Assembly: GCA_964619125.1 (NCBI GenBank)
Contig: CAZUCA010000095.1
Location: 1 to 7,889 of the forward strand
DNA: 7,889 nucleotides
Reading direction: 5' to 3'
DNA from: Owenweeksia sp964619125
Lineage (GTDB): Bacteria; Bacteroidota; Bacteroidia; Flavobacteriales; Schleiferiaceae
Shown here one piece after another: positions 1-5,278 of the stretch. Each line of letters opens with the position of its first letter. Position 1 is the first letter of the stretch. Made by a program: the position numbers and the translations under genes. Under the pieces are notes generated by a model. That model saw nothing but the letters and a program-made list of their open reading frames with translations, was not told the DNA's origin and did not search any database.

Positions 1-886
1 GGTACAGCTCGCGCTTGGCCGGCAGCATCGCTCCCAAAGCCCCACAGGCCCCATCGGCGTGAAACCAGATGCCCTGCTCTTCACAGATGCTGGCAATATC
101 CTCCAGCGGGTCAATCACGCCCACGTTGATAGATCCCACCTGTGCCACTACGCACAAGGGTGTTTCGCCATTGGCCAGGTCTTCGGCAATCTTTCTCCGC
201 AGATCATCGGGATCCATACTGAAGTCCTCCCGGCTGTTCACCAGTCGTACACAATCGCGCCCCAGGTTGAGCAGGTCCACTGCGCGGACAATGGAAATAT
301 GCCCTTCGTGATCGGACATATACACCTTGAAGCTGCCTTCAAACTCATAATTCTGCAGGCCTTTGGCGGTGGTGTCGTAAGGTGCCACATTGCGGAGAGC
401 GCATTCGAGGGCGCTAAAATTGGCCATGGTGCCGCCGCTGGTAAGGAGTCCGCCACAGTCAGTAGGGAAGTGAATCAGCTCCGCCAGCCAGGCGATACAA
501 CGACGTTCGATTTCGGTGCCGGCCGGTGAGGCTTTCCAGCCGCCAGAGTTCATGTTGACTGACGCGGCCAGCGCTTCCGCCAGGGTGCCGATCATAGTAC
601 CGGAGCCATTGACAAAACCGAAGTAGCGTGGTGAGCCCAGGTGGGTGACGTAGGGTAGCACCTTTTCCTGCCAGTCATTCAGGATCTGGCCAGGCTCCTG
701 GCCTTCCTGCGGCAGCGCTTCCTTAAAAACTTCCTCTACTTCTGCCGAAGTGACGGCCGGGTACACCGGCACCTCCCGGATGGAGACGTAATAGTCTGTA
801 ATCATATCTACCACCCGGTAACCCAGTTGGCGGAATTCTTCGGGCTTCAGGTCGGGGTCCCAGAAAGTGTTGTTTGACGTGTGCAT
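1..886 (-). CDS. Group II PLP-dependent (aromatic-L-amino-acid-type) decarboxylase, N-terminal part
   Basis: The frame reads from ATG at 886-884 off the left edge, giving 295 residues; the family is usually about 450-500. Family enzymes remove the alpha-carboxyl of amino acids (aromatic ones, glutamate and others) with pyridoxal phosphate in the cytosol. Visible landmarks are the N-terminal PEEFRQLGYRVVDMI helix (16-29), SPRYFGF (85-91), TSGGTMANFSAL (149-160, the PLP-phosphate loop region), SDHEGHIS (191-198, with H196 probably the residue that stacks on the cofactor ring) and WFHADGACGAL (274-284, whose D278 should bind the pyridine nitrogen). The lysine that forms the Schiff base would lie beyond the window, so activity cannot be confirmed. 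Substrate cannot be deduced. The start is the first Met before the family N-terminus. No clear Shine-Dalgarno sequence precedes it. It is divergent from the peptidase gene at 1043. Confidence 0.93.
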   Translation of the reverse strand, partial: MHTSNNTFWDPDLKPEEFRQLGYRVVDMITDYYVSIREVPVYPAVTSAEVEEVFKEALPQEGQEPGQILNDWQEKVLPYVTHLGSPRYFGFVNGSGTMIGTLAEALAASVNMNSGGWKASPAGTEIERRCIAWLAELIHFPTDCGGLLTSGGTMANFSALECALRNVAPYDTTAKGLQNYEFEGSFKVYMSDHEGHISIVRAVDLLNLGRDCVRLVNSREDFSMDPDDLRRKIAEDLANGETPLCVVAQVGSINVGVIDPLEDIASICEEQGIWFHADGACGALGAMLPAKRELY

Positions 887-926
887 TGCTGTGGTGGTTA
901 GGTTGCAAGCGTGGATTTTGATCCCT

Positions 927-957
927 TGAAATTAGTTCATTAGCGGCTGACTTCAAA
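927..957 (-). promoter_or_regulatory. Candidate Bacteroidota-type promoter for the decarboxylase gene
   Basis: Read on the minus strand, TTTG (957-954) is followed after 19 bases by TAATTTCA (934-927). The spacing and the -33 element fit the known Bacteroidota pattern TTTG-N19-TAnnTTTG. The -7 element matches only four of its six fixed bases. It would give a leader of roughly 35 bases before ATG 886. This is a pattern match only, in the 156-bp divergent gap. Confidence 0.3.
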
Positions 958-1042
958 TCGGGAGTTTGCGATTAGGAATGCTGAAATTGAGTAACTTGAG
1001 GGATGGAAGCTTTTGCTTTCCAAAACTTAAACCAACAGCCTA

Positions 1043-1501
1043 ATGAACTTAAGCCCCAACCTTAGCCTGGCAGAGGCCGTAAAAAGCCAAACCGCCATTC
1101 GCCATGGCATCGATAACAACCCCGATGATACCGTGCTTGAGAACCTCCGGCGAGTGGCGAATAAAATCTTTCAGCCGGTACGCGATCACTTCGGAAAACC
1201 TATCGCCGTAACCTCGGGCTACCGCTGTGAGGAACTCAATACCCGCATTGGCGGCAGTCGCAGTAGCTCGCATTGTAAGGGTGAGGCGCTCGACCTGGAT
1301 GCCGATGTATATGGAGGCCTTACCAACCGGGATATCTTCGATTATATCAAGGGAAATTTAAAGTTTGATCAACTGATTTATGAGTTCGGAACCGATGAAC
1401 AACCGGCCTGGGTGCACGTGTCGCTGCGCGCTGAAAATAATCGCCAGGAGATCCTGCGCGCCAGTCGGGTGGATGGGCGCACTAGCTATTCGCACATTTA
1501 A
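1043..1501 (+). CDS. M15-type zinc peptidase (Peptidase_M15_3 / D-Ala-D-Ala carboxypeptidase-like)
   Basis: This 152-residue single-domain protein resembles the M15_3 family, whose members cut peptidoglycan stem peptides and include phage endolysins. The family signature is clear: TSGYR (57-61), SSHCKGEALDLD (75-86) with presumed zinc ligands H77 and D84, then LIYEFG (111-116) and WVHVSL (123-128) with the third ligand H125. The length is normal for the family. No signal peptide is present, so the product should start in the cytosol, as in phage-type lysins or domesticated copies. The residue three before H125 is A122, where VanX and T5-type relatives carry the catalytic Glu or Asp; this is the one odd point. 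ATG 1043 is chosen because the conserved NLSLAEAVKS-like start follows directly. The stop is followed at once by a GC-rich hairpin. No phage genes adjoin it. Confidence 0.85.
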   Translation: MNLSPNLSLAEAVKSQTAIRHGIDNNPDDTVLENLRRVANKIFQPVRDHFGKPIAVTSGYRCEELNTRIGGSRSSSHCKGEALDLDADVYGGLTNRDIFDYIKGNLKFDQLIYEFGTDEQPAWVHVSLRAENNRQEILRASRVDGRTSYSHI

Positions 1502-1503
1502 TC

Positions 1504-1539
1504 ATGCCGCCCCGCTAACACTCGGGGGGCATCTCAGGC
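1504..1539 (+). repeat. GC-rich hairpin, copy 1 of a direct repeat; possible terminator of the peptidase gene
   Basis: Two bases after the peptidase stop, ATGCC(G)CCCCG (1504-1514) pairs with CGGGGGGCAT (1523-1532) around the loop CTAACACT, with one bulged G. CCCCGCTAAC (1510-1519) and GGGGGCATCTCAGGC (1525-1539) recur in copy 2 at 1697-1748. There is no strong U tract after the stem (only GGCTTTAAA), so intrinsic termination is uncertain. Confidence 0.55.
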
Positions 1540-1574
1540 TTTAAACGCGGTTCTGAAGGAATATGAGATTCCGG

Positions 1575-1635
1575 CCTGTCTGCCCTGTCTGCCCTGTCTG
1601 CCGACAGGCAGGCGACAGGCAGGCGACAGGCAGGC
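1575..1635. repeat. REP-like fold-back array: three 9-bp units facing three 11-bp units
   Basis: Left of a centre at 1602/1603 lie three perfect tandem copies of CCTGTCTGC (1575-1583, 1584-1592, 1593-1601). Right of it lie three perfect copies of GACAGGCAGGC (1603-1613, 1614-1624, 1625-1635). The central 20 bases, 1593-1612, form an almost complete palindrome: one G-U pair and one mismatch in RNA. Because the arms have different periods, the outer units cannot pair in register with the inner ones. No transposase or REP-associated tyrosine transposase is in the window. The element lies between two convergent genes, a usual place for REP-type palindromes. Confidence 0.85.
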
Positions 1636-1696
1636 TCTTCACTACGTTTCGGCGGGAGTATTATCACGAAAAATATTTTTTAATTGAAGTGTATTT

Positions 1697-1748
1697 AGGT
1701 GGCCCCGCTAACTATCGCCCGCATGGCATACAAGGGGGCACCTCAGGC
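1697..1748 (+). repeat. GC-rich hairpin, copy 2 of the direct repeat; overlaps the end of the small membrane-protein gene
   Basis: AGGTG(G)CCCC (1697-1706) pairs with GGGG(G)CACCT (1734-1743) with one G-G mismatch. The 27-base loop replaces the 8-base loop of copy 1. CCCCGCTAAC (1703-1712) and GGGGGCACCTCAGGC (1734-1748) match copy 1, the latter with one change. The right arm covers the TGA stop (1745-1743) of the minus-strand gene, so each of the two convergent genes ends at one copy. Confidence 0.55.
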
Positions 1749-2003
1749 AAGAGCGAGGTCTGACCACCAGTACCTGATGGCCAGCCAAATTCCCACGGCC
1801 AATAGCAACAGTTGGAAAAGGTAGCCAATCAGGATATTGCGGCCCCGGTGCTGTCGATTGTAAATTTCATTAAAGGATCGTGACTGGCGCCGAAAGAAAT
1901 AGGTGAGAATAGCGCCGAACCATTCTGAGGCATGACGGGGAGAATCGGCATCAGTGCTGAAATCCGCTTTTTGTGGTTCAGTTTTGGATTTAGTTTCTTT
2001 CAC
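1743..2003 (-). CDS. Small single-pass membrane protein, unknown function
   Basis: I do not recognise this 86-residue protein. The N-terminal half is hydrophilic and rich in Lys, Glu, Asp and Ser (1-25). The middle (30-55) is basic and includes FFRRQSRSFNEIYNRQHRGR. One membrane helix follows at about 58-79 (LIGYLFQLLLLAVGIWLAIRYWW), with the charge pattern suggesting an inside N-terminus. I chose GTG at 2003-2001 as start because it overlaps the TGA of the upstream ABM gene as GTGA, a common arrangement in translationally coupled genes. A TTG at 2069 would also open this frame and add a Gly-rich stretch of 22 residues, but it forces a 70-base overlap. Its end lies in repeat copy 2. The coupling suggests expression together with the ABM protein, but gives no function. 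Confidence 0.6.
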   Translation of the reverse strand: MKETKSKTEPQKADFSTDADSPRHASEWFGAILTYFFRRQSRSFNEIYNRQHRGRNILIGYLFQLLLLAVGIWLAIRYWWSDLALA

Positions 2004-2311
2004 TTTGTCACTGTCTTCAGTAGGTCCTCCACCATCTCCATCCGGCACAGTACCTCCACCTCGTGGCAAAACGACCGCATTCTCAGGCTCAGCTCATTTG
2101 CCTTTCTGGGCAGCTTAGTATCGGCCGCATCATAGGTTTCTTTATCCGGCCACTGGGCATAGGCCAGGTACAGCCCCTCGGTTGTTTGGTGAAGGCGTGA
2201 GCCCAGGCTGCCGGCGTGCTCATAAATCAGCTCACTGAGCTCACGCCAGGCCGCTCGGAAGGCTTTTTCATGGACACTTTTTACGCTGAATGAATACAGT
2301 ATACAGTACAT
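2000..2311 (-). CDS. Antibiotic biosynthesis monooxygenase (ABM)-domain protein
   Basis: This 103-residue protein covers one ABM fold, a dimeric alpha+beta ferredoxin-like barrel. Members range from quinol or polyketide monooxygenases and heme-degrading enzymes to proteins with no known activity. The start strand MYCILYSFSVK, the FRAAWRELSELIYEHAGSLGSRLH helix-and-turn (18-41) and GLYLAYAQWPDKETYDAA (46-63) follow the family pattern of an AWRE-like helix, GSLGSRLH and a WPxxxxY segment. No residue diagnostic of heme or quinol chemistry can be picked out, so the substrate is unknown. There is no signal peptide, so it is probably cytosolic. ATG 2311 fits the family start. Its stop overlaps the GTG of the downstream small membrane-protein gene by four bases, so the two probably share one mRNA. 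Confidence 0.8.
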   Translation of the reverse strand: MYCILYSFSVKSVHEKAFRAAWRELSELIYEHAGSLGSRLHQTTEGLYLAYAQWPDKETYDAADTKLPRKANELSLRMRSFCHEVEVLCRMEMVEDLLKTVTK

Positions 2312-2320
2312 GCCGGATTA

Positions 2321-2371
2321 GCTAAAGCTGAGCTCACCACCACAGCTTGGCTGGCTTTAGCAGTGAGCCAG
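2321..2371 (-). other. Overlapping inverted repeats before the ABM gene
   Basis: GCTAAAGC (2321-2328) and GCTTTAGC (2354-2361) form a perfect 8-bp inverted repeat with a 25-base spacer. CTGGCT (2351-2356) and AGCCAG (2366-2371) form a 6-bp hairpin with a 9-base loop. They share bases 2354-2356, so in RNA the two stems could not both form completely. They lie 10-60 bases before the ABM start, in its probable leader. Whether they regulate anything is unknown. Confidence 0.35.
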
Positions 2372-2451
2372 TTAAGATAAGCAAAAGTGCAAATTGAATA
2401 TCGGCCTTACTGGTCATTTTGCTCCCTAAAAAAGTTGGGGTCCCTTTTAGA

Positions 2452-2472
2452 CTTATAAAGGTGAGCGCACCC
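2452..2472 (-). terminator. Weak terminator candidate after the five-helix membrane-protein gene
   Basis: On the minus strand GGTG-CGCT-CACC (2471-2460) is followed by TTTATAA. The stem is only four pairs, so support is slight. A second imperfect fold lies just beyond it: CTAAAA (2426-2431) against TTTTAG (2445-2450). The rest of the 195-bp gap 2312-2506 shows nothing gene-like. Confidence 0.2.
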
Positions 2473-2506
2473 ATGATAATTTTATATATCACTGCTAAGG
2501 CTTAAC

Positions 2507-3256
2507 TTATCTGAGGCTAATAATTATTAAGCTTATCAAAATTATACCCAGCCCGATAGCGGCAAACATGCCCTGTCTGTCTACCCGGTATACTTTCCTC
2601 ACTTCTTTTTTAGCAATAATCATCAGGGTGCCACTAAGTAGTATCAGAACCAAGGCCTGATTGGAGAGTGACGGCTGAAGGAAGATGCTGCTTAAGCCTC
2701 CTGCCCTGGGAGCAGTCGCCCGGAGGCTCATGACAAAAATGAGGAGCAATTCTGTAGTTCGATAGCTCAGCAGGGTGGCCAACATAAGCCAGCCAGACTT
2801 ACGACGAAGCCAGAATAGAACTACCGCAATCGGCAACCATAGCAGGGGAATTGCAAAAGTGAAGAAGTAAAAGTCAAAAGCTGATTCAAATTCTGTGAAT
2901 ATTAACTGCAACAGTTCCAGCTGAGACATGATCTGGAAAAGAGAAAGTATGCCGAAAACCAGGGAGATAGATAATATTAGCTTGTGTACCGCTGGTTTTT
3001 CTGGGTCAATCGGCTTAAGGAGCTTTTGATATTTGCTAAATCGCTCTCTGCGCTGGTTTTCTTTCTGCACTTGCTCCAGGCGTTGCATTTGCAGCTCCTG
3101 TTTTGCGGCGGTAAATTCATTGTCAGTCAGCTTTCGCGTAGTTAACTCCTGGCTGGCTGCCTCAACTGCTGTGGGCTGATAGTCATCGGAGTTTTCAATA
3201 ATTCGCACTAACTCAAGAGAGGAAAGTTCTTTGTATTTCTCGGAAAAGGAGTTCAT
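2507..3256 (-). CDS. Five-helix integral membrane protein, unknown function
   Basis: The 249-residue product has a soluble N-terminus of about 85 residues. It begins SEKYKELSSLELVRIIENSDDYQPTA and continues VEAASQELTTRKLTDNEF, a pattern of a short helical repeat (F..KY..LS..EL..II......Y.P.AV.AA..EL..R.L...E) that I associate with Bacteroidota membrane proteins of unknown role. A charged, Gln/Glu/Arg-rich and probably coiled helix follows (50-80). Predicted membrane segments lie at about 92-113, 129-149, 155-178, 199-215 and 229-247. No catalytic motif, Cys pair or transporter signature is visible. ATG 3256 precedes the N-terminal pattern directly. It stands alone: 111 bp separate it from the permease gene upstream on the same strand and 195 bp from the ABM gene downstream. 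The function cannot be assigned. Confidence 0.8.
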   Translation of the reverse strand: MNSFSEKYKELSSLELVRIIENSDDYQPTAVEAASQELTTRKLTDNEFTAAKQELQMQRLEQVQKENQRRERFSKYQKLLKPIDPEKPAVHKLILSISLVFGILSLFQIMSQLELLQLIFTEFESAFDFYFFTFAIPLLWLPIAVVLFWLRRKSGWLMLATLLSYRTTELLLIFVMSLRATAPRAGGLSSIFLQPSLSNQALVLILLSGTLMIIAKKEVRKVYRVDRQGMFAAIGLGIILISLIIISLR

Positions 3257-3367
3257 GGTGGTAAAGCCGGGGTTCTCAAACAGTAGGGAAAATATAGTAT
3301 TTCTGTTTATTCCGGTGAGAGTTGGCTCCCCAGCCTTAAACTACCATAAATTATCACAGCTTGTGGC

Positions 3368-4594
3368 CTAAGCGCTCATCAGCTTAATCACCAAACCCCC
3401 GGCCAGCCACAGGAAACTGATGTAAGCCAGCACCTTCAGCACCTTTTCCAGAGCGCCTTTATCGGCCATCTCCATGCCGTCGTGATCTTCGTGCTGCATG
3501 CGCTGTGAGAGCCACCACAACCCTCCTGACAGTAGCAGGAAAGCCAGGTTGAGATAAAAGGTATAGTTGAGCTTAAAAAATTCTTTGTCTTTCATGCTGC
3601 TTTGGCCGCCCACTTCTGGGATCAGGCCACTGAGTTCAAAGCCGTAATGCAGCAAAATGGAGCTGCCCACCAGGGCCACAAAAAGCATCAGTGCGATATA
3701 AAGGGCCATTTTCCAACCGTAGTAGTTGGCGTTGATCCGCAATACCGGAAAGACGATCAGGTCGCTGAAGATAAAGGCCATGATACCGGCAAAGCTCACC
3801 CCGTTACTATAAAGAAGCGAGGCCAGGGGAATATTGCCCATGCTGCCGATAAAGGTCATAAAGGCCGCCACCGGTCCTACGATGCTGTGCTCCAGTATCT
3901 GCAGGAAGGAAAAGTCCTGCTTATCGCCCCCCACCCCGATAAACAGGGTTTCAAAGAATTCCTTCGGCACAAAGGCGGCAATAATACCGGCAATGGTAAA
4001 GCCTACCGTCACGTCCTTCCACACCATATCCCACTCCATGTAGTAGCGCATGCCCACCTTTTGCCAGCCGCGTTCTCTTTTAATCTCCTTGCGCCAGTTG
4101 GGTACTTCCTGCTCCTCGTTGTCACCACTGCCCTGCAGCCTTTCGCGCGCCTTTTTAATCAGCTTTTTAGGATGGGTGAAGCGAACAAACAGCCAGGAAA
4201 TGAGGATCAGCAGCACGCCACCGATGTACTCACCCACCACAAACTGCCAGGAGAGAAAAATGGAAATCACAATCCCAAGTTCTATCACCAGGTTGGTGGA
4301 GGAAAGCAGAAAGGCCATGCTGGGGATAAAGCCGGCCCCTTTCTTAAAAAGGGACTTGGTGGTGGCCAGCGCCGCAAAACTGCAGCTGCTGGAGATAAAG
4401 CCGAAGAAGGTGGCCAATCCCACCTCCTTGCCACCGGCATCGCCCATCGACTTTTTCATACGCTCCTGGGTGACGAACACCTGGATCATGCTGCTGATGA
4501 TATAACCGAGGGCAAAGGCCCACAGCGCCGACCAGAAAAAGCCAGCGGTGGTGTAGGCGGCTTCGCCCCAGTTTTTTAAAAATTCACTCATCAT
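3368..4594 (-). CDS. YraQ/ArsP-type permease (PF03773-like), probably metal-related
   Basis: This 408-residue polytopic inner-membrane protein has about ten helices arranged as two similar halves. Half one carries FISSSCSFAALATTKSLFKKGA (66-87) and FLLSSTNLV (95-103). Half two carries GSMGNIPLASLL (250-261) and FIFSDLIVFPVLR (274-286). These match the family's conserved Ser/Cys loop and its Asn-Pro-Leu and Asp-Leu-Ile-Val segments. ArsP relatives export trivalent organoarsenicals, but many members have no known substrate. C71 is the only cysteine, so a multi-thiol arsenic site is unlikely. The cytoplasmic or periplasmic loop 366-376 (MQHEDHDGMEM) is rich in His and Met and could bind soft metals. 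The start may be either Met of the MM pair (4594 or 4591). It follows the copper-storage-type gene by 21 bp, so export of, or tolerance to, copper or a related metal is the best inference. Confidence 0.85.
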   Translation of the reverse strand: MMSEFLKNWGEAAYTTAGFFWSALWAFALGYIISSMIQVFVTQERMKKSMGDAGGKEVGLATFFGFISSSCSFAALATTKSLFKKGAGFIPSMAFLLSSTNLVIELGIVISIFLSWQFVVGEYIGGVLLILISWLFVRFTHPKKLIKKARERLQGSGDNEEQEVPNWRKEIKRERGWQKVGMRYYMEWDMVWKDVTVGFTIAGIIAAFVPKEFFETLFIGVGGDKQDFSFLQILEHSIVGPVAAFMTFIGSMGNIPLASLLYSNGVSFAGIMAFIFSDLIVFPVLRINANYYGWKMALYIALMLFVALVGSSILLHYGFELSGLIPEVGGQSSMKDKEFFKLNYTFYLNLAFLLLSGGLWWLSQRMQHEDHDGMEMADKGALEKVLKVLAYISFLWLAGGLVIKLMSA

Positions 4595-4615
4595 TCAATG
4601 TTCAGGGGGGAGTAT

Positions 4616-4936
4616 TTAGGCGGCAAAGCGTTCGCAGGCCTCTGCACATTCTTTGCAAGCCCGGGCGCAGTCTTTACAGTGTTGCGTATCATGCCTGGCA
4701 CATTCGTCATGGCATTGCTGGCAAATCTGCTGGCAAAGCTTTACCATCGCAGCCGCATTGGTGGCGTTCATGGCTAATAGACTGGCAGTGGCCTGGCAGC
4801 TTTCAGCACAGGCGCGGTCCGTACGAATACAGTCCACCATTTTGGCGATATCGTCTTCCGATAAGCAGGCATCGGCACAATTAAGACATTGCGCCGCACA
4901 GTTTTGAAGGCTTCTAATCAGGTCTTTATTATTCAT
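4616..4936 (-). CDS. Four-helix-bundle copper-binding/storage protein (Csp3-like, DUF326)
   Basis: This 106-residue cytosolic protein has 16 cysteines, mostly spaced three or four apart so that they line the inside of helices: 13, 17, 20, 24, 36, 43, 47, 68, 72, 75, 79, 87, 90, 94, 97 and 101. That pattern and the length match Csp-type four-helix bundles, in which thiolates hold many Cu(I) ions; the cytosolic Csp3 of Methylosinus has a similar cysteine number. There is no signal peptide, so cytosolic storage rather than the exported Csp1 type is expected. I chose ATG 4936 because homologues begin MNxxxIxxLxxCAAxC. A GTG at 4960 would add only eight residues (MITKNLLI) and is less likely. It is first in a two-gene operon with the permease, and a palindrome at 4992-5010 lies 55 bp upstream. 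Confidence 0.9.
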   Translation of the reverse strand: MNNKDLIRSLQNCAAQCLNCADACLSEDDIAKMVDCIRTDRACAESCQATASLLAMNATNAAAMVKLCQQICQQCHDECARHDTQHCKDCARACKECAEACERFAA

Positions 4937-4991
4937 AATCAGTAAGTTTTTGGTTATCACTTTTTAGTAAAGCAAAAAGCCTGATTATGTT

Positions 4992-5010
4992 TAAAACTAT
5001 AGCAGTTTTA
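4992..5010. promoter_or_regulatory. Perfect inverted repeat upstream of the copper-storage operon, candidate operator
   Basis: TAAAACT and AGTTTTA are perfect 7-bp arms separated by five bases (ATAGC). On the minus strand the segment also contains TAGTTTTA, one base short of a TAnnTTTG -7 element, but no -33 element stands at the usual distance. The position, 55 bp before the start, suits a regulator-binding site. The regulator is unknown, and it does not match the copper MerR or CopY boxes I know. Confidence 0.4.
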
Positions 5011-5021
5011 GCCGACTGACT

Positions 5022-5058
5022 ATGGCCAGAATAGGGACTGCCATTTGGCAGAGGCCAT
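5022..5058. repeat. Nested inverted repeats
   Basis: An outer pair, ATGGCC (5022-5027) and GGCCAT (5053-5058), encloses an inner pair, CTGCCA (5038-5043) and TGGCAG (5046-5051), separated by only TT. The two pairs could form one stem with a 10-base against 1-base internal loop, or a bound dimer site. A terminator is unlikely because no U tract follows on the minus strand. Confidence 0.4.
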
Positions 5059-5110
5059 CACGAGAATTCCGCTTATAAATTCGCCGTTTCATTACCATTA
5101 ATCCGCAGGA

Positions 5111-5122
5111 TACCGGCCGGTA
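5111..5122. repeat. Perfect 12-bp palindrome TACCGGCCGGTA
   Basis: All 12 bases are self-complementary, with no spacer. It lies about 175 bp before the copper-storage start and 157 bp past the SnoaL-like stop. It may be a dimer-binding or methylation site, or chance in a GC-rich stretch. Confidence 0.35.
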
Positions 5123-5278
5123 AAATTCAGCTGCGCAGGCCTGGGCTGAAGCCCTCCAACAGCGCCATTTTTATGGGCTGCCGGTTATGCTCCATGGGCA
5201 TCCCGCTTCCTTTTCAGTCTGCCTTTGGCTGTTCCAGGCAATAGGCCCTGCCCGGCAGTAGCTGAGCCCCGGCTTCTT

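Larger units (their letters stand above)
4937..5278. other. About 340-bp region without a convincing gene, rich in palindromes
   Basis: This gap lies between the SnoaL-like gene and the copper-storage gene, both on the minus strand. It holds the leader of the latter, the inverted repeats at 4992-5010, 5022-5058 and 5111-5122 (listed separately), and a 24-codon open frame on the minus strand (5201-5127, beginning MPMEHNRQ and preceded by AAAGGAAG). I do not count that frame as a gene. The part 5130-5278 is G+C-richer than the part next to the copper gene. I see no tRNA, recognisable gene remnant or transposon end. Confidence 0.5.

Noticed and set aside
59..529. Plus-strand open frame opposite the decarboxylase
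   Set aside because: The minus-strand reading carries the family motifs. The plus reading has no recognisable domain.
1510..1748. Integron-like attC sites
   Set aside because: The repeats carry CGCTAAC rather than RYYYAAC and lack a matching GTTRRRY end, and no integrase or cassette structure is present.
1563..1763. Plus-strand frame with CPVCPVC, resembling a metal-binding Cys motif
   Set aside because: The Cys-Pro-Val repeats are the direct translation of the 9-bp tandem repeat. The rest has no gene-like character.
2004..2069. Upstream TTG start (2069) for the small membrane protein
   Set aside because: It would overlap the ABM gene by 70 bases and add a Gly/Asp-rich stretch that looks like an out-of-frame reading of that gene. 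GTG 2003 with a 4-base overlap is more natural.
2295..2308. Tandem TACAGTA TACAGTA at the ABM gene start
   Set aside because: It lies within the first codons of the gene (encoding part of YCILY), and two short units are not enough to call an operator.
3602..4579. Long plus-strand open frame (325 codons) opposite the permease gene
   Set aside because: It mirrors a clear membrane-protein gene. Its translation is rich in His, Gly and Lys with no domain, as expected from the complement of hydrophobic codons.
4937..4960. GTG start at 4960 for the copper-storage-type protein
   Set aside because: The conserved family N-terminus begins at ATG 4936. The eight extra residues resemble no family member or signal peptide.
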